This document shows positions 17,683 to 25,245 of a stretch of 64,000 bases of DNA, one piece after another (the stretch's first letter is position 1; each line of letters opens with the position of its first letter). This stretch comes from Saccharomonospora amisosensis (GTDB lineage: Bacteria; Actinomycetota; Actinomycetes; Mycobacteriales; Pseudonocardiaceae): assembly GCF_011761185.1 (NCBI RefSeq), contig NZ_JAAOYM010000002.1, forward strand, positions 310,001 through 374,000, in the 5' to 3' direction. Both the position numbers and the translations under genes were made by a program. The notes under the pieces are model-generated. The model had not been told where the DNA came from and did not search any database. It saw nothing but the letters and a program-made list of their open reading frames with translations.

Positions 17683-18735
17683 TCAGAACGAGCGCGCGGC
17701 CTCGATGAACACGTCGTTCTCCGACGGGGTGCCGATGGTCACCCGCACGCCCTCACCGGCGAAGGGGCGGACTATCACCTTGTGTTCGAGTGCGTGCTCG
17801 GCGAAGGCCATCGTGCGCTCGCCCAGCGGCAGCCACACGAAGTTCGCCTGCGTCGGCGGTACCTCGTAGCCCAGTTCTAGCAGTGTGTCGCGGACCCGGT
17901 CGCGTTCCAGCGCGATGTCGGCGCAGCGTGCCAGCAACTCCTCCTTGGCGTCGAGCGAGGCGATCGCCGCGGCCTGCGCCACCGCGTTCACGCTGAAAGC
18001 CACGTACACCTTGCGCACCGCGTCCACCAGCTCCGGCGCCGCGATCGCGTAGCCGACCCGCAGCCCGGCGAGGCCGTACGCCTTGGAGAAGGTCCGAAGT
18101 ACAGCCACGTTGCGCCGGGTGCGGGCGAACTCCAGCCCGTCCGGCACGTCGGCGTCGGTGACGAACTCGCGGTAGGCCTCGTCGAGTACCACCACCACCT
18201 GCGGCGGTACCCGGTCGAGGAAGCGCGCCAGCTCTTCCCTGCCCACGGTCGTGCCGGTGGGGTTGTTCGGGTTGCAGACGAACACCAGCCGGGTTTTCGG
18301 TGTGATCGCGGCCAGCATCGCGTCGAGGTCGTGGGTGTGCGAGCGGGTCAGCGGAACTCTTACGGGTGTGGCGTTGCCGACCTGCGTGACTATCGGGTAT
18401 GCCTCGAACGATCGCCACGCGAACACCACTTCCTCGCCGGGGTGGCACGTCGCCTGGACGAACTGCTGGCACAGCGACACCGAGCCGCAGCCGACCGCGA
18501 TCCGGTCGGTGGGTACGTCGAGTTCTGCCGACAGCCGTTCCACCAGCGCCGTGGCCGCCATGTCGGGGTAGCGGTTGGCCTCGGCCGTTGCCCGCGCGAT
18601 CGCCTCGGCGACGCTGGGCAGCGGCCCGCCCGGCACTTCATTGCTCGCGAGCTTGATCGCGCCAGGGACGGAAGCGCCCGGCACGTACGAGGGCAGCGCC
18701 GCGAGGTCGGTGCGCGTGGGGATCTCGGAGGACAT
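17683..18735 (-). CDS. pat: Histidinol-phosphate / aromatic amino acid aminotransferase (HisC2/Pat type)
   Basis: This 350-aa fold-type I PLP aminotransferase has NRYPDM near the N-terminus, CNPNNPTGT, VLDEAYREF and the PLP lysine in RTFSKAYGLAGLRVGY. Starting KLASNEVPGGPLPSV and standing alone outside a his operon, it best fits actinobacterial Pat (M. tuberculosis HisC2), which aminates aromatic keto acids. ATG at 18735 has GAGGAG 6 nt upstream. It is convergent with glmS (10-bp gap). Confidence 0.85.
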   Translation of the reverse strand: MSSEIPTRTDLAALPSYVPGASVPGAIKLASNEVPGGPLPSVAEAIARATAEANRYPDMAATALVERLSAELDVPTDRIAVGCGSVSLCQQFVQATCHPGEEVVFAWRSFEAYPIVTQVGNATPVRVPLTRSHTHDLDAMLAAITPKTRLVFVCNPNNPTGTTVGREELARFLDRVPPQVVVVLDEAYREFVTDADVPDGLEFARTRRNVAVLRTFSKAYGLAGLRVGYAIAAPELVDAVRKVYVAFSVNAVAQAAAIASLDAKEELLARCADIALERDRVRDTLLELGYEVPPTQANFVWLPLGERTMAFAEHALEHKVIVRPFAGEGVRVTIGTPSENDVFIEAARSF

Positions 18736-18835
18736 GGCAGCTCCTCGGCATCGAGAAAAGGTTCCGGCGACCAACCTATCTCGCCGGATATCTGCCATCT
18801 CACGTTGACCCGGGGTGCACTATCGGTGGTTGAGT

Positions 18836-19492
18836 ATGCACATGAGGCAGATGCTTACGCAGGACTACGAACGTGCGGACGGTCGCGCGCTCCGGATCAC
18901 CTTCGCCGAGCCGGAAAGCGCGCAGCGCGGAGGTCTCGTGGTCCTGCACGAGGCGGGTGCGGTGACCGACACCGCCCGCGTGCTCGTCAACTCGCTGGCG
19001 GCGGAGGGCTGGCTCGCCGTCGCCCCGCACATCGGCAGCGCTCCCGGACCGCTCGCCGGAGCGGACGTGCTGAAGGCGACCGACACGACACTCGCGTGGC
19101 TCGTCGACCACGGGGTGCGTGGCGACCTGCTCGGCGTCGTCGGCTTCGACCTGGGTGGCACCGCGGCGCTCGTGGTGGCCGCGAGACGGATGCTCGGTGC
19201 CGCGGTCAGCGTGGGCGGGTACGGCATCAGCACCCCCGCTTCCGACGGCTTGCCCGCGCTCGTGGACGTCGCGGCCGAACTGGCGAGCCCGTGGCTGGGG
19301 ATGTACGGCGACGACGGCGACGAGCTTCTGGAGTCGGAGGTCGAGCGACTGCGCGAGGTCGCGGCCAAAGCGGAAGTCGCGACCAACGTTGTGCGCTATC
19401 CCGGTGCCCGCCACCGGTTCGACGAGGATCCGGAGGTGGCCGAGGACGCCTGGCAACGCACCCTCGCCTGGTTCGACGCGCATCTGCGTTAG
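18836..19492 (+). CDS. Dienelactone hydrolase-family protein with Asp at the nucleophile position
   Basis: This protein of about 218 aa has the alpha/beta-hydrolase layout of dienelactone hydrolases: GGLVVLHEAGAV early, the nucleophile elbow, then the acid loop after LGMYGDDGDE and the His segment GARHRFDED. The elbow reads GFDLGG, so the usual Cys (GxCxGG) is replaced by Asp (about residue 107). This could indicate an Asp-nucleophile enzyme or loss of esterase activity. The start is uncertain: ATG at 18836, 18842 or 18854 are all possible. Confidence 0.75.
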   Translation: MHMRQMLTQDYERADGRALRITFAEPESAQRGGLVVLHEAGAVTDTARVLVNSLAAEGWLAVAPHIGSAPGPLAGADVLKATDTTLAWLVDHGVRGDLLGVVGFDLGGTAALVVAARRMLGAAVSVGGYGISTPASDGLPALVDVAAELASPWLGMYGDDGDELLESEVERLREVAAKAEVATNVVRYPGARHRFDEDPEVAEDAWQRTLAWFDAHLR

Positions 19493-19548
19493 GGAGTCCG
19501 CTCTTCTCGCAGGAGGAGTCGGTCGCCACACTCGCCTAGGCTCAGCCC

Positions 19549-21528
19549 ATGACTGCTGACGCCGACGTCCCAGAAGTGTTGTGGCGACCCACTTCCGAGC
19601 AGGTGGAAAGGACCAGGATCGAGGACTTCCGCCGCTGGCTCGGTGCGAACCGCGATGCGCACCCCGGGGATTACCACGAGTTGTGGTCGTACTCCGTGCA
19701 AGACCTGCCGGGGTTCTGGTCGGCGGTGGCCGAGTATCTGGGGGTGCGCTGGCACGACCGGCCGGGCGAGGTGCTGTCCGGCATGGAGATGCCGGGCGCG
19801 CGGTGGTTCTCCGGTGCGACGCTGAACTACGCCGAGCATGCGCTCAGCGGCGGCGTTGCCGGTGCGGCCAAGGCCGACAACGATCCCGCGGTGGTTTTCC
19901 AGCGGGAGGACGGCGTCGAGGAGCGGCTTTCCTACGGCGACCTGCGGGCGCGGGTGGCTGCGGCGCGTGGTGCGCTGCGGTCCCTCGGTGTCGGGAAGGG
20001 CGACCGGGTGGTCGCGCTCGCACCGAACTGCCCGCAGACCCTTGTCGCGTTTCTCGCCGCGGCCAGCCTCGGTGCTGTCTGGTCGTCGTGCTCGCCAGAC
20101 TTCGGCGTGCGGGCCGTTTCCGACCGCTTCACCCAGATCGAGCCGAAGGTGCTCATCGCCGTCAACGGCTACCGCTACAACGGTAGGTCGTTCGACATCA
20201 GGCCGACGGTGGAGGAGCTGCGCTCGAAGCTGCCTCGGCTCGCGGCGACCGTGCTCGTGGGGTACGAGGGTGGCGGCACGATCCCGGGCACGCTGGACTG
20301 GGAGGCGTTGCTGGCCGAGCACGCGGGTGCCGCGCTGGAGTTCGAGCCGGTGGAGTTCGACCATCCGCTGTGGGTGCTGTACTCGTCGGGGACCACCGGG
20401 CTGCCGAAGGGCATCGTGCAGGGGCACGGCGGCATCACCGTCGAGCACCTGAAGATCCTGGCGCTGCACTGCGACCTCGGGCCCGGCGAGCGGTTCTTCT
20501 GGTTCACCACCACCGGCTGGATGATGTGGAACTTCCTCATCTCCGGGCTGCTGGTAGGGACGACGATCGTGCTCTACGACGGCAGTCCCGGCCATCCGGA
20601 TCTCAACGCGTTGTGGCGGCTCGCGCAGCGGCACGAGGTGACCTACTTCGGCACGTCGGCCCCGTTCGTGCAGAGTTGCCTGAAGGAGCGGTTGCGTCCC
20701 GCCGCCGAGTTCGATCTTTCTGCGATGCGGGCGCTTGGGTCCACCGGCGCGCCGCTGAGCGTGGAGGGCTTCCGCTGGATCGCCGAGGAGATCGGCGAGC
20801 ATGTGCAGATCTGCTCCGTCTCCGGTGGCACCGACCTGTGCACGGCGTTCGTCGGTGCGTCGCCGGACGTGCCGGTGTGGCTTGGAGAGTTGTCGTGCCG
20901 CTGCCTCGGCGCCGCGGTGGAGGCCTATGACGAGGCTGGCAACCCGGTGGTCGACCAGGTCGGCGAGTTGATCATCACGAAACCGATGCCGTCGATGCCG
21001 GTGGCGTTCTGGAACGACCCCGACGGCACGCGGCTGCGGGAGGCCTACTTCGAGGACTACCCGGGCAAGTGGCGGCACGGCGACTGGATCAAGATCACTG
21101 ATCGTGGCTCGGCGGTGATCTACGGGCGCAGCGACTCCACCCTCAACCGCGGCGGCGTGCGGATGGGCACGGCCGAGTTCTACCGCGTCGTCGAGGGCTT
21201 CGACGAGGTGCTGGACTCGCTGGTCATCGACACCTCGGCGGGTGAAGAAGGCGAGTTGCTGTGCTTCCTGGTGCTCGCGCGGGGCGCGAAACTGGAGGAT
21301 GTGGAGCCCGCCCTGCGCGCCGAGCTACGCAAGGAGTTGTCGCCAAGGCACGTGCCCGACCGGTTCATCGTGGTGGAGCAGGTGCCAAGGACGCTGAACG
21401 GCAAGAAGTGCGAGGTCCCGGCGAAGAAGATCCTTTCCGGCGTGGCCCCGGAGCGTGCGGTGAGCAGGGACGCGCTCGCCAACCCGGACTCGCTGGCCCC
21501 GTTCGTCGCCTACGCGGCGCGCGAATGA
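19549..21528 (+). CDS. aacS: Acetoacetyl-CoA synthetase
   Basis: This 659-aa protein of the ANL superfamily has the acetoacetate-CoA ligase N-terminus (VLWRPTSEQVERTRIEDFRRW, GARWFSGATLNYAEHAL), the P-loop LYSSGTTGLPKGIV, the A5 region GGTDLCTAF, and the C-terminal subdomain with the adenylating Lys in RTLNGKKCEVPAKKI. It activates acetoacetate, linking ketone bodies, polyhydroxybutyrate or leucine catabolism to acetoacetyl-CoA. It starts 56 bp after the DLH-like gene in the same direction. Confidence 0.92.
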   Translation: MTADADVPEVLWRPTSEQVERTRIEDFRRWLGANRDAHPGDYHELWSYSVQDLPGFWSAVAEYLGVRWHDRPGEVLSGMEMPGARWFSGATLNYAEHALSGGVAGAAKADNDPAVVFQREDGVEERLSYGDLRARVAAARGALRSLGVGKGDRVVALAPNCPQTLVAFLAAASLGAVWSSCSPDFGVRAVSDRFTQIEPKVLIAVNGYRYNGRSFDIRPTVEELRSKLPRLAATVLVGYEGGGTIPGTLDWEALLAEHAGAALEFEPVEFDHPLWVLYSSGTTGLPKGIVQGHGGITVEHLKILALHCDLGPGERFFWFTTTGWMMWNFLISGLLVGTTIVLYDGSPGHPDLNALWRLAQRHEVTYFGTSAPFVQSCLKERLRPAAEFDLSAMRALGSTGAPLSVEGFRWIAEEIGEHVQICSVSGGTDLCTAFVGASPDVPVWLGELSCRCLGAAVEAYDEAGNPVVDQVGELIITKPMPSMPVAFWNDPDGTRLREAYFEDYPGKWRHGDWIKITDRGSAVIYGRSDSTLNRGGVRMGTAEFYRVVEGFDEVLDSLVIDTSAGEEGELLCFLVLARGAKLEDVEPALRAELRKELSPRHVPDRFIVVEQVPRTLNGKKCEVPAKKILSGVAPERAVSRDALANPDSLAPFVAYAARE

Positions 21529-21609
21529 CCTGGTCAGCGGGTTGACAGGGGGTGCTTTGCCGGGCTTCGGTGGCGGTGTGTAGTCTATGACGGCAGTGGT
21601 CGCGACCTG

Positions 21610-21699
21610 GGAGGCTTCGCCTAGTCTGGTCTATGGCGCCGCACTGCTAATGCGGTTGGGGGTAACCCCCCCTCCCGGGTTCAAATCCCGGAGCCTCCG
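21610..21699 (+). tRNA. tRNA-Ser (anticodon GCT)
   Basis: Acceptor GGAGGCT (21610-21616) pairs with AGCCTCC (21692-21698), and G21699 is the discriminator. The anticodon stem CCGCA/TGCGG has GCT at 21646-21648. There is a long variable arm (GGGGGTAACCCCCC) and a T-arm with GGTTCAAATCC. Confidence 0.95.
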
Positions 21700-21755
21700 C
21701 CGGGGCTCGGCCCAGCCGAGCACCACCCCGACCCCGGTCGGGAACAACTGAACAT

Positions 21756-21828
21756 GCGCCCGTAGCTCAACGGATAGAGCATCTGACTACGGATCAGAAG
21801 GTTTGGGGTTCGAATCCCTACGGGCGCG
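21756..21828 (+). tRNA. tRNA-Arg (anticodon ACG), integration target
   Basis: Acceptor GCGCCCG (21756-21762) pairs with CGGGCGC (21821-21827). The anticodon loop is CTACGGA (anticodon ACG) in a TCTGA/TCAGA stem, and the T-loop is GGTTCGAATCC. The 3' part from 21790 is repeated exactly at 24236-24275, so an element has integrated here and restored the gene's 3' end. Confidence 0.95.
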
Positions 21829-21829
21829 C
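21790..21829 (+). repeat. Attachment site (tRNA side), 40-bp direct repeat
   Basis: These 40 bases cover the anticodon-loop end through the 3' end of tRNA-Arg and recur without mismatch at 24236-24275. This is the core of an att site formed by tyrosine-recombinase integration into a tRNA gene. Confidence 0.93.
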
Positions 21830-21846
21830 TCTTTTGCCTGATAGAG

Positions 21847-21887
21847 AAGGTGTGGCGAGGATCTGGCGAAGATCATCACCACACCTT
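21847..21887. repeat. Inverted repeat between tRNA-Arg and the integrase remnant
   Basis: AAGGTGTGG (21847-21855) is the reverse complement of CCACACCTT (21879-21887), with a 23-nt spacer that itself contains GATC-type repeats. It may end integrase transcription or be an arm-type recombinase site; the sequence alone does not decide. Confidence 0.5.
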
Positions 21888-21896
21888 TCCCACACT

Positions 21897-22343
21897 TTAT
21901 GACGCTTCTTCGTCGATCACTCTCAGCAGCTCCGCAACCCTCGGACTCGCCTGCTTCCGGCCGAAGTACGTGTCGAGCGTCATGCTCACGCGCTTGTGAC
22001 CTAGTGATCGGCGATCTCTCGCACGGTTAGCCCCGCATCGTCGAGGAGAGTCGCCGCCGTCTTGCGGAAGTTGTGGCTCGTCACCCAGCCGAAGCCGAGC
22101 GGGTCCAGAGCCTCTCGCAGGTCCGCGTTGGTGTTGGAGCGATCCCGTAGCTTGCCCTGCTGGGAGGGAAACACCACGTTCCACTCACTCTCGACCACCT
22201 CTCGCGACTTGAGCAGGAGCAAGAGCCAGGCCGGAAGATGCAGCGTGCGCCAGCCAGACTCGCTCTTCGGCTTCGGCTGAAGCACGAGACCGCTGCCCTT
22301 CCTGCGAACGACAGTCGCCCGGATCTCGACCTTTCCCGCCTCA
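21897..22343 (-). pseudogene. Tyrosine recombinase (integrase) remnant, C-terminal part, frameshifted
   Basis: Reading from about 22343 leftward, the frame LEAGKVEIRATVV...LQPKPKSESGWRTLHLP...VTSHNFRKTAATLLDDAGLTVREIADH gives the integrase core through the HxFRK box. It then hits TAG, and the expected LGHKRVSMTLDTYFG continues in another frame: a single C is missing near 22003. The tail holds the catalytic His and Tyr (LGHKR, DTYFG) and ends DEEAS. The N-terminal half is absent and the coding signal fades into a palindrome at 22346. It is inactive as it stands. It is the integrase expected beside an att site. Confidence 0.85.
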
Positions 22344-22345
22344 AG

Positions 22346-22471
22346 GCGGCCCCTGCGGGGCCGCTGATCCGGCCTCTGTCTCTATCCCGGCTGCCCAGCG
22401 CGGGCGTGCGGCTGAGGCCGGTCCCGCGCGGCAGCCGGGCGAGGCAGGCCGGGCGGCCCCGCAGGGGCCGC
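22346..22471. repeat. Long imperfect inverted repeat with terminal 19-bp palindromes
   Basis: The palindrome GCGGCCCC-TGC-GGGGCCGC at 22346-22364 recurs in opposite orientation at 22453-22471 (centre GCA). The inner flanks also pair imperfectly (CCGGCCTC...CCCGGCTGCCC...GCGGG against its complement at 22422-22452), so about 126 bp can fold into a branched hairpin. Possible roles are a recombination, replication or transfer site of the element. Confidence 0.7.
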
Positions 22472-22560
22472 AAGAAGAAAGAGACGCCCTCGCCGGGCGG
22501 GCAGGTCTCCGGGATAGCCCGACAGGCGCAACGGCTGCGGTACGTCGGTGGGTCCCGAGC

Positions 22561-22700
22561 GTGTGCCATCCCGTCGACCTCCACTAGGGCTATCACGCCG
22601 TGTCAAGGGGGCAAGCCTGGCCACGCCCGTCACCATGCCACGCAAGTTGCCCCCTTGACACAGCGTGATCGGGTTACGCCAGGTCGGCGGGATGGCACAC
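22561..22700. repeat. Long imperfect inverted repeat (54-nt arms)
   Basis: Arm 22561-22614 and the reverse complement of 22647-22700 agree at about 44 of 54 positions, including a nearly perfect 23-nt inner arm (22592-22614 against 22647-22669, one mismatch) and a perfect outer GTGTGCCATCCCG. The loop is 32 nt. It could be the termini of a miniature transposable element or a structured origin. Confidence 0.75.
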
Positions 22701-22849
22701 CAGGGCACCCCCGTGCAGGTCGAACACAACTTATGGGATATCTCGCCTAATTCATTAGCGTATATAGTAGTCGAGCCGTAGGGTGTGCCTGGTTGACCAC
22801 GTTGCGCAACTTCAATTCTGTGGTTGTAATTTAAAGAAAAAGGGCGGTT

Positions 22850-22860
22850 ACTTTAAAAGT
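22850..22860. promoter_or_regulatory. Operator-like palindrome, upstream copy
   Basis: The 11-bp odd palindrome ACTTTAAAAGT recurs 72 bp downstream at the Fic start codon. Flanking bases also agree (T before, then C or G and CA after). It is probably a binding site for the Fic protein's own winged helix. Confidence 0.5.
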
Positions 22861-22918
22861 CCAAGCCATATTGAAACACTCCTTGAACTCCCCCGTGGGC
22901 CGCTAAAGGTAGTGGCTG

Positions 22919-22932
22919 TATACTTTAAAAGT
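22919..22932 (+). promoter_or_regulatory. Fic promoter -10 element overlapped by operator-like palindrome
   Basis: TATACT (22919-22924) is a good -10 hexamer and lies 6 nt before the GTG start, so the mRNA could be leaderless. The second ACTTTAAAAGT copy (22922-22932) overlaps both the -10 and the start codon, an ideal place for autorepression. No convincing -35 is seen. Confidence 0.5.
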
Positions 22933-24106
22933 GCAGGTAGAGGACTTCCGTAACTCCCCCATAGGTAGGCTCGAGCGCATCGCGGGCACCGACATGCGCC
23001 TCAGGCAGCCGTACAGTCACTTTGCGTTCGTGCCAGCCCCGTTGCCTTCCAGCGTCCACCTGTCTGCAGCCACCTACAAGCTGTTGAGCGAAGCAGACCG
23101 AGCTCTAGGTGTGCTGCATGCGAGTGTCAACCAGTTGCCGAACCCCCATCTGCTGGTGCGCCCGTCGCTCACGCGCGAAGCAGTGAGTACGTCCGCGCTG
23201 GAGGGTACCTATGCTCCCTATGCCGAGGTGCTTGAAGCTCAGTATGAGGATGGCAAAGAGCCCACTGCTGAGGTCCGAGAAGTTCAGAACTACGTTCGCG
23301 CAGCACATCGCGGTCTTGAGTTAATCAAGACGTACCCCATCATTCTCAAGGTCGTTTCTGAATTGCAGTCAATCCTTGTTCGCAAAACCCGCGGTGATGC
23401 TTACGACGCGGGACGTCTTCGAGAGAGAATTGTCTGTATTGGCGACAAGGGGAGAGGGATCGAGCAGTCTAGATTCGTTCCACCGCCGAATGGTGATATC
23501 TTAGTGCAAGGTGTGAGCGACTGGGAAAAGTGGATAAATAGTGATCAAGAAATGCCAGTGCTCGTAAAGGTTGCACTTGGTCATTACCAGTTTGAGACGC
23601 TACACCCTTTTAGTGATGGAAATGGTCGTATAGGTCGTCTGGTGATCACGCTACAGCTTATAGAGGAAGGGGTACTAGAGTATCCAGTGTTGAATCTATC
23701 CCCCTGGCTTGAACCGCGTCGAGAGGATTACATCGACCATTTGCTTGACGTAAGCCGGACTGGCGACTTTGATCCATGGGTCAGGTTTTTTGCTGAGGCT
23801 GTCAAAGCTCGTGCGATGGCGGCGACTGACACGATCAACCGACTTCTCGGGTTCTCATACGAAGTAAGTGAGGCTATGAAGGATGCGGGTGCCCGAGGTG
23901 CAGTTCATGATCTCACGATCAATTTGATCGGCTATCCACTTATGACCATTCCGGCGGTTGCCGCAGATCTGGGAGTTACTTACCCGACGGCAAGGAGCGC
24001 GATATCGAAGTTGGAAGAGGCGGGTTTTCTTCGGGAGATCACAGGAAAAAACTACGGCCGTGTGTATATATGCGACCGAGTATACGATGAGTTGGCTAAA
24101 AGTTGA
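22931..24106 (+). CDS. Fic-domain AMP-transferase with C-terminal winged helix
   Basis: This 391-aa protein has an N-terminal helical region with the class II inhibitory motif TSALEG (residues 87-92), a Fic core with the complete active-site motif HPFSDGNGRIGR (about 225-236), and a C-terminal winged helix (TIPAVAADLGVTYPTARSAISKLEEAGFLREI). Intact Fic proteins AMPylate target proteins, and the inhibitory Glu shuts off the active site. The HTH suggests it also regulates its own promoter. There is no ribosome site before GTG 22931. Base composition is clearly AT-richer than the surrounding chromosome, indicating transfer. It is the only intact gene of the integrated element. Confidence 0.88.
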   Translation: MQVEDFRNSPIGRLERIAGTDMRLRQPYSHFAFVPAPLPSSVHLSAATYKLLSEADRALGVLHASVNQLPNPHLLVRPSLTREAVSTSALEGTYAPYAEVLEAQYEDGKEPTAEVREVQNYVRAAHRGLELIKTYPIILKVVSELQSILVRKTRGDAYDAGRLRERIVCIGDKGRGIEQSRFVPPPNGDILVQGVSDWEKWINSDQEMPVLVKVALGHYQFETLHPFSDGNGRIGRLVITLQLIEEGVLEYPVLNLSPWLEPRREDYIDHLLDVSRTGDFDPWVRFFAEAVKARAMAATDTINRLLGFSYEVSEAMKDAGARGAVHDLTINLIGYPLMTIPAVAADLGVTYPTARSAISKLEEAGFLREITGKNYGRVYICDRVYDELAKS

Positions 24107-24235
24107 GAAAGTGTGACCGCTGTCCCGCACACAACGCTGCGGAACGAAGAGAAACGTTGATCTACTTCGCGAGACATTCCCGCAGGTCACAGCCACTATC
24201 GCAACGTAATGACAAACGTCCAGCGGAGGCCCGCG

Positions 24236-24275
24236 CGGATCAGAAGGTTTGGGGTTCGAATCCCTACGGGCGCGC
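24236..24275 (+). repeat. Attachment site (distal side), 40-bp direct repeat
   Basis: This is an exact copy of 21790-21829. It carries the T-arm and acceptor 3' strand of tRNA-Arg without the rest of the gene, so it is the duplicated att core and not a tRNA. Confidence 0.93.
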
Positions 24276-24278
24276 AGC

Positions 24279-24310
24279 GAAGAAACCGCCTCTGAGCAGG
24301 CGGTTTCTTC
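24279..24310 (+). terminator. Hairpin terminator, probably the original tRNA-Arg terminator
   Basis: A perfect 12-bp stem (GAAGAAACCGCC with GGCGGTTTCTTC), 8-nt loop and T-rich 3' end start 3 nt after the distal att copy. Before integration it would have followed tRNA-Arg directly. Confidence 0.75.
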
Positions 24311-24461
24311 ATTTCTGGCCCGGGAAGCGGTCGAATGCTGGTCCCGCAATGAAGCCGGGAAGAGCCGCACCCTCCGCCACCGTGCCATGTGAGTCGGCGG
24401 GGCGGGTGCTCGCCGACCATGGCCAGGGCGTCGTCGACCGGAACTGAGCGCGTTCCGAGTG

Positions 24462-25163
24462 TCACCCCCTCGGCGGGCGGGGGACTTGGGCTGCGATCTC
24501 CGCGATCCCGTCCAGCACATCGGTGTCGAAAGCGCCGGTCGCGGCCTCGGCCTCGGCTACCGTGAGACGGGCACCCCTGGGCTCGGAGTGATAGTTCCGC
24601 CCGGTGAACCGGATGTCGGCCATTCCGAGCAAGCCAGCACCGAGAGGTCGGATGTCGCCGGTGCCGTATTCGTCGATGACGTCCCGGAATGCGCGTTGCT
24701 GTCCGGCGGTGCGGAAGCTCACCCAAGCCACCGAGATCAGCACGACGTTTCCATCCGGATCCGCAGTGGCGTAGAGCTTGCGGTTGAGGCTCTTGCACGG
24801 GTTGCGCAGGAACGATTGCTGCACCTTGCCGTACGCCGCGGTAACGCAGTCCCGGTTGGACTTGCTGACTGTCTGTCGAACGATGCGCATTCCAACCCGC
24901 CGCAGCGCTGCATCGAGGTTTCTGATTCGTGCAATGTGTTTCGCGTCCGCCTTCCGCGCATTCAGCGACCGCGCATTCACCGACGAACTCCCGGCTGCCG
25001 CCCCAGAGCTGCCGCCAGCTAAGGCGGAGAGGCCGCCTGGCATGCCCGTGGCATACAACGCGACGGCCGTGACTGCCGCCCCAACGACGACCTTCGCCGC
25101 ACCGCCGCCGGTGTTTATCAAGACTTTCCTGCCGTCTTGCAGGGTGACCCAGCGTTTTGCCAT
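24462..25163 (-). CDS. Hypothetical protein with N-terminal hydrophobic segment
   Basis: This 233-aa protein has one hydrophobic stretch (AAKVVVGAAVTAVALYATG, about 22-40), a Gly/Ser linker, then a mixed alpha/beta domain with two Cys (RDCVTAAYGKVQ, NPCKSLNRKLYATAD) that may pair, and a Pro/Arg tail. GGGGGC precedes the ATG. It is probably membrane-anchored or secreted. I do not recognise the family. Confidence 0.6.
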   Translation of the reverse strand: MAKRWVTLQDGRKVLINTGGGAAKVVVGAAVTAVALYATGMPGGLSALAGGSSGAAAGSSSVNARSLNARKADAKHIARIRNLDAALRRVGMRIVRQTVSKSNRDCVTAAYGKVQQSFLRNPCKSLNRKLYATADPDGNVVLISVAWVSFRTAGQQRAFRDVIDEYGTGDIRPLGAGLLGMADIRFTGRNYHSEPRGARLTVAEAEAATGAFDTDVLDGIAEIAAQVPRPPRG

Positions 25164-25245
25164 TACAAGCCCCCAGTTCCCTACCCTTGTCGATGCTAAG
25201 GGTCAGCATCGACAGTTTCCTGCCGTCGGCTACTGAACTGTTGGG

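Larger units (their letters stand above)
22344..22930. other. Non-coding part of the integrated element
   Basis: No gene is supported here. The open frames on both strands across 22238-22750 overlap inverted repeats and resemble no protein family I know. What is present is two long inverted-repeat structures (22346-22471 and 22561-22700), then an AT-rich stretch (22740-22930) carrying the Fic promoter and operator-like repeats. Confidence 0.6.
21790..24275. mobile_element. Degenerate integrated element in tRNA-Arg(ACG), about 2.45 kb
   Basis: The element is bounded by perfect 40-bp direct repeats. In order it holds a broken tyrosine integrase next to the tRNA (minus strand), two long imperfect inverted repeats, and a Fic-HTH gene in AT-richer DNA. 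No replication, excisionase or transfer gene is visible, so it is probably a remnant of a larger AICE, plasmid or prophage. A hairpin just beyond the distal repeat (24279-24310) looks like the original terminator of the tRNA gene, now displaced by the insertion. Confidence 0.85.
24107..24461. other. Gene-free stretch holding the distal att repeat and a displaced terminator
   Basis: These 355 bases contain the end of the integrated element, the 40-bp repeat (24236-24275) and a strong hairpin (24279-24310). I see no supported gene; the frames here are short and cross the att site. Confidence 0.6.

Noticed and set aside
22238-22750. Open frames on both strands across the inverted repeats
   Set aside because: Arg/Pro/Gly-rich translations that follow the palindromes, not a protein family.
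24236-24275. Second tRNA-Arg gene
   Set aside because: Only the 3' part of the tRNA is present; there is no acceptor 5' strand, D-arm or full anticodon arm.
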